Both the position numbers and the translations under genes were made by a program. 7,325 nt of DNA from Rhodobacterales bacterium (GTDB lineage: Bacteria > Pseudomonadota > Alphaproteobacteria > Rhodobacterales > Rhodobacteraceae), in contig JAAFIJ010000135.1 in the NCBI GenBank assembly GCA_013298675.1, positions 1 to 7,325 of the forward strand, in the 5' to 3' direction. Numbering within the stretch: the first letter of the stretch is position 1; each line of letters starts with the position of its first letter. Below the pieces are notes generated by a model that saw only the letters and a list, made by a program, of their open reading frames with translations, was not told the DNA's origin and made no database searches. Below, one piece after another: positions 6,396 through 7,325 of this stretch.

Positions 6396-6429
6396 GCGCG
6401 CCCATGATTTCCCATGAAGTGTATCATGA

Positions 6430-6451
6430 GGCAGGCGCTTGCTCTCCTGCC
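6430..6451 (-). repeat. Stem-loop downstream of mrp without a T-tract
   Basis: On the minus strand GGCAGG (6451-6446) pairs with CCTGCC (6435-6430) around a 10-nt loop, beginning 34 nt after the mrp stop. The bases that follow (TCATGATA) lack a U-run, so intrinsic termination is doubtful. It may protect the mrp mRNA 3' end or be incidental. An overlapping inverted pair, CATGAT (6403-6408) and ATCATG (6423-6428), lies just beyond it. Confidence 0.35.
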
Positions 6452-6484
6452 AAAGTTTGGTTGCATTCGTCCAAAGACAGCGCG

Positions 6485-7325
6485 TTAGGCCATTCCGCCC
6501 GCAATCAGGCGCTCGGCAAGACGCGCATAGGCGTCGGCAACGGGCCCCTCGCCCGCCGCGATCGGCGTGCCCGCATCACCTGCAATACGCACCGACAGAT
6601 CCAGCGGCATTTCGCCCAAGAACGGCAAATCAAGCTTAAGCGCCTCGGCCGCCACACCGCCGTGACCAAAGATATGCGCCTCATGGCCACAGTTCGGGCA
6701 GACATATGTCGACATGTTTTCGATCAATCCCAAAACTGGAGTCTTCAGCTTTTGGAACATGTCGAGCGCCTTGCGTGCATCCAGCAACGCCACATCTTGC
6801 GGCGTTGACACCACGATTGCACCCGTCAGATGGGTGCGCTGACACAAGGTCAACTGAACGTCGCCAGTGCCCGGTGGCAAATCGATGATCAGAACATCCA
6901 ATTCCCCCCAAGCGACTTGGGTCAACAACTGCTGCAAAGCGCCCATAAGCATGGGGCCGCGCCAGATCACCGCCTCGTCCTCTTTCAACATCAGACCGAT
7001 CGACATCATTGTCACCCCATGCGCGTGCAAGGGTTCAATCGTTTTGCCATCAGGCGAGGCAGGTCGCTTTGACACCCCCATCATCCGGGGTTGCGACGGG
7101 CCGTGAATATCGGCGTCCAGCAAACCAACGCGGCGACCTTGCCGGGCCAAAGCCACGGCGAGGTTAGACGAGACCGTAGATTTCCCAACGCCACCTTTAC
7201 CAGAACCCACTGCGATGATGCGCTCAATTCCCGCGATGCGCGCGGGTCCCCCTTGATGCGGTGCAGGATGCTGCCCAATCTTTAGGCTGGGTGCGGCGGG
7301 TTTGGCCGCAGGGCCATGCGCCGTG
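6485..7325 (-). CDS. mrp: Mrp/ApbC/NBP35-family P-loop Fe-S cluster carrier (partial, 5' end outside window)
   Basis: Mrp/ApbC proteins are cytoplasmic P-loop ATPases of the MinD/SIMIBI fold that bind and pass on iron-sulfur clusters, usually as dimers. The frame is open from the right edge (first full codon at 7324) to TAA at 6487-6485, giving 279 visible residues. The first ~35 are an Ala/Pro/Gly-rich linker. The deviant Walker A GSGKGGVGKST follows at visible residues 40-50, then LLDADIHGPSQPRMMG, DLPPGTGDVQ and the CPNC cluster-binding pair (visible Cys 209 and 212) before FGHGG. The linker suggests that an N-terminal MIP18/DUF59-type domain lies upstream outside the window. A GTG at 7210 falls at the P-loop and is not a plausible start. 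The CPNC motif separates it from MinD and ParA. It is co-directional with the dcw genes but about 690 bp away and is probably an independent unit. Confidence 0.95.
   Translation of the reverse strand, partial: TAHGPAAKPAAPSLKIGQHPAPHQGGPARIAGIERIIAVGSGKGGVGKSTVSSNLAVALARQGRRVGLLDADIHGPSQPRMMGVSKRPASPDGKTIEPLHAHGVTMMSIGLMLKEDEAVIWRGPMLMGALQQLLTQVAWGELDVLIIDLPPGTGDVQLTLCQRTHLTGAIVVSTPQDVALLDARKALDMFQKLKTPVLGLIENMSTYVCPNCGHEAHIFGHGGVAAEALKLDLPFLGEMPLDLSVRIAGDAGTPIAAGEGPVADAYARLAERLIAGGMA

Larger units (their letters stand above)
6111..6484. other. Non-coding interval between mrp and the dcw leader
   Basis: I find no supportable gene in this stretch of about 370 bp. It is visibly richer in A and T than the coding regions. 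No tRNA, CRISPR or insertion sequence is visible, and there is no clear intrinsic terminator after mrp. What it holds are several inverted repeats (6265-6298, 6332-6347, 6380-6395, 6403-6428, 6430-6451), a pair of CCCAT repeats 10 bp apart (6401-6415), and four GANTC sites at 6191, 6200, 6313 and 6362. It could carry distal regulatory sites for the dcw operon or an unrecognised small RNA. Confidence 0.6.

Noticed and set aside
6224..6808. Plus-strand open frame of 194 codons overlapping the end of mrp
   Set aside because: Its second half is antisense to a clear Mrp coding sequence, and its first half has no convincing ribosome site or domain.
1..7325. CRISPR array, prophage, transposon or defence island
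   Set aside because: No spaced direct repeats, transposase, integrase or terminal repeats are visible. The window is a conserved housekeeping locus.

Overview
This window is a piece of an alphaproteobacterial chromosome, most likely from the Rhodobacterales / Roseobacter group. The gene order, the Rhodobacter-like protein sequences and the moderately high GC content point that way. Every gene I can support lies on the minus strand, so transcription runs from the right end of the window to the left. The assignments come from protein motifs and remembered family features; no database search was run.

Layout in the direction of transcription: (i) 7325-6485 is the C-terminal part of an Mrp/ApbC/NBP35 P-loop iron-sulfur carrier, with its N-terminus outside the window. 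(ii) 6484-6111 is a non-coding stretch of about 370 bp with several inverted repeats and a local cluster of GANTC (CcrM-type) sites. (iii) 6108-6075 is an array of four TGGGAA-like boxes at an exact 10-bp period, matching the known form of MraZ operators. It overlaps the -35 region of a candidate promoter. (iv) About 6059-5844 is a structured leader ending in a strong intrinsic terminator about 50 nt before mraZ. Its position, size and terminator match UpsM, the sRNA described in the dcw leader of Rhodobacter sphaeroides. (v) 5794-1 is the start of the division and cell wall (dcw) cluster: mraZ, rsmH, ftsL, ftsI, murE and a truncated murF.

The dcw genes are very tightly packed: a 4-nt gap, a 2-nt gap, a 4-nt ATGA overlap, a 25-nt gap and a 1-nt TGATG overlap. 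This implies one operon with translational coupling. MraZ is the likely autoregulator. RsmH methylates 16S rRNA. FtsL and FtsI belong to the septal peptidoglycan machine. MurE and MurF make the UDP-MurNAc-pentapeptide precursor, and mraY would be expected next, beyond the left edge.

The coding part is ordinary. The part worth a second look is the mraZ leader. A MraZ-box array sits over the promoter of an RNA that mostly should end before mraZ. MraZ would therefore control both its own operon and the UpsM-like sRNA, and the terminator would set how much transcription reaches the division genes.
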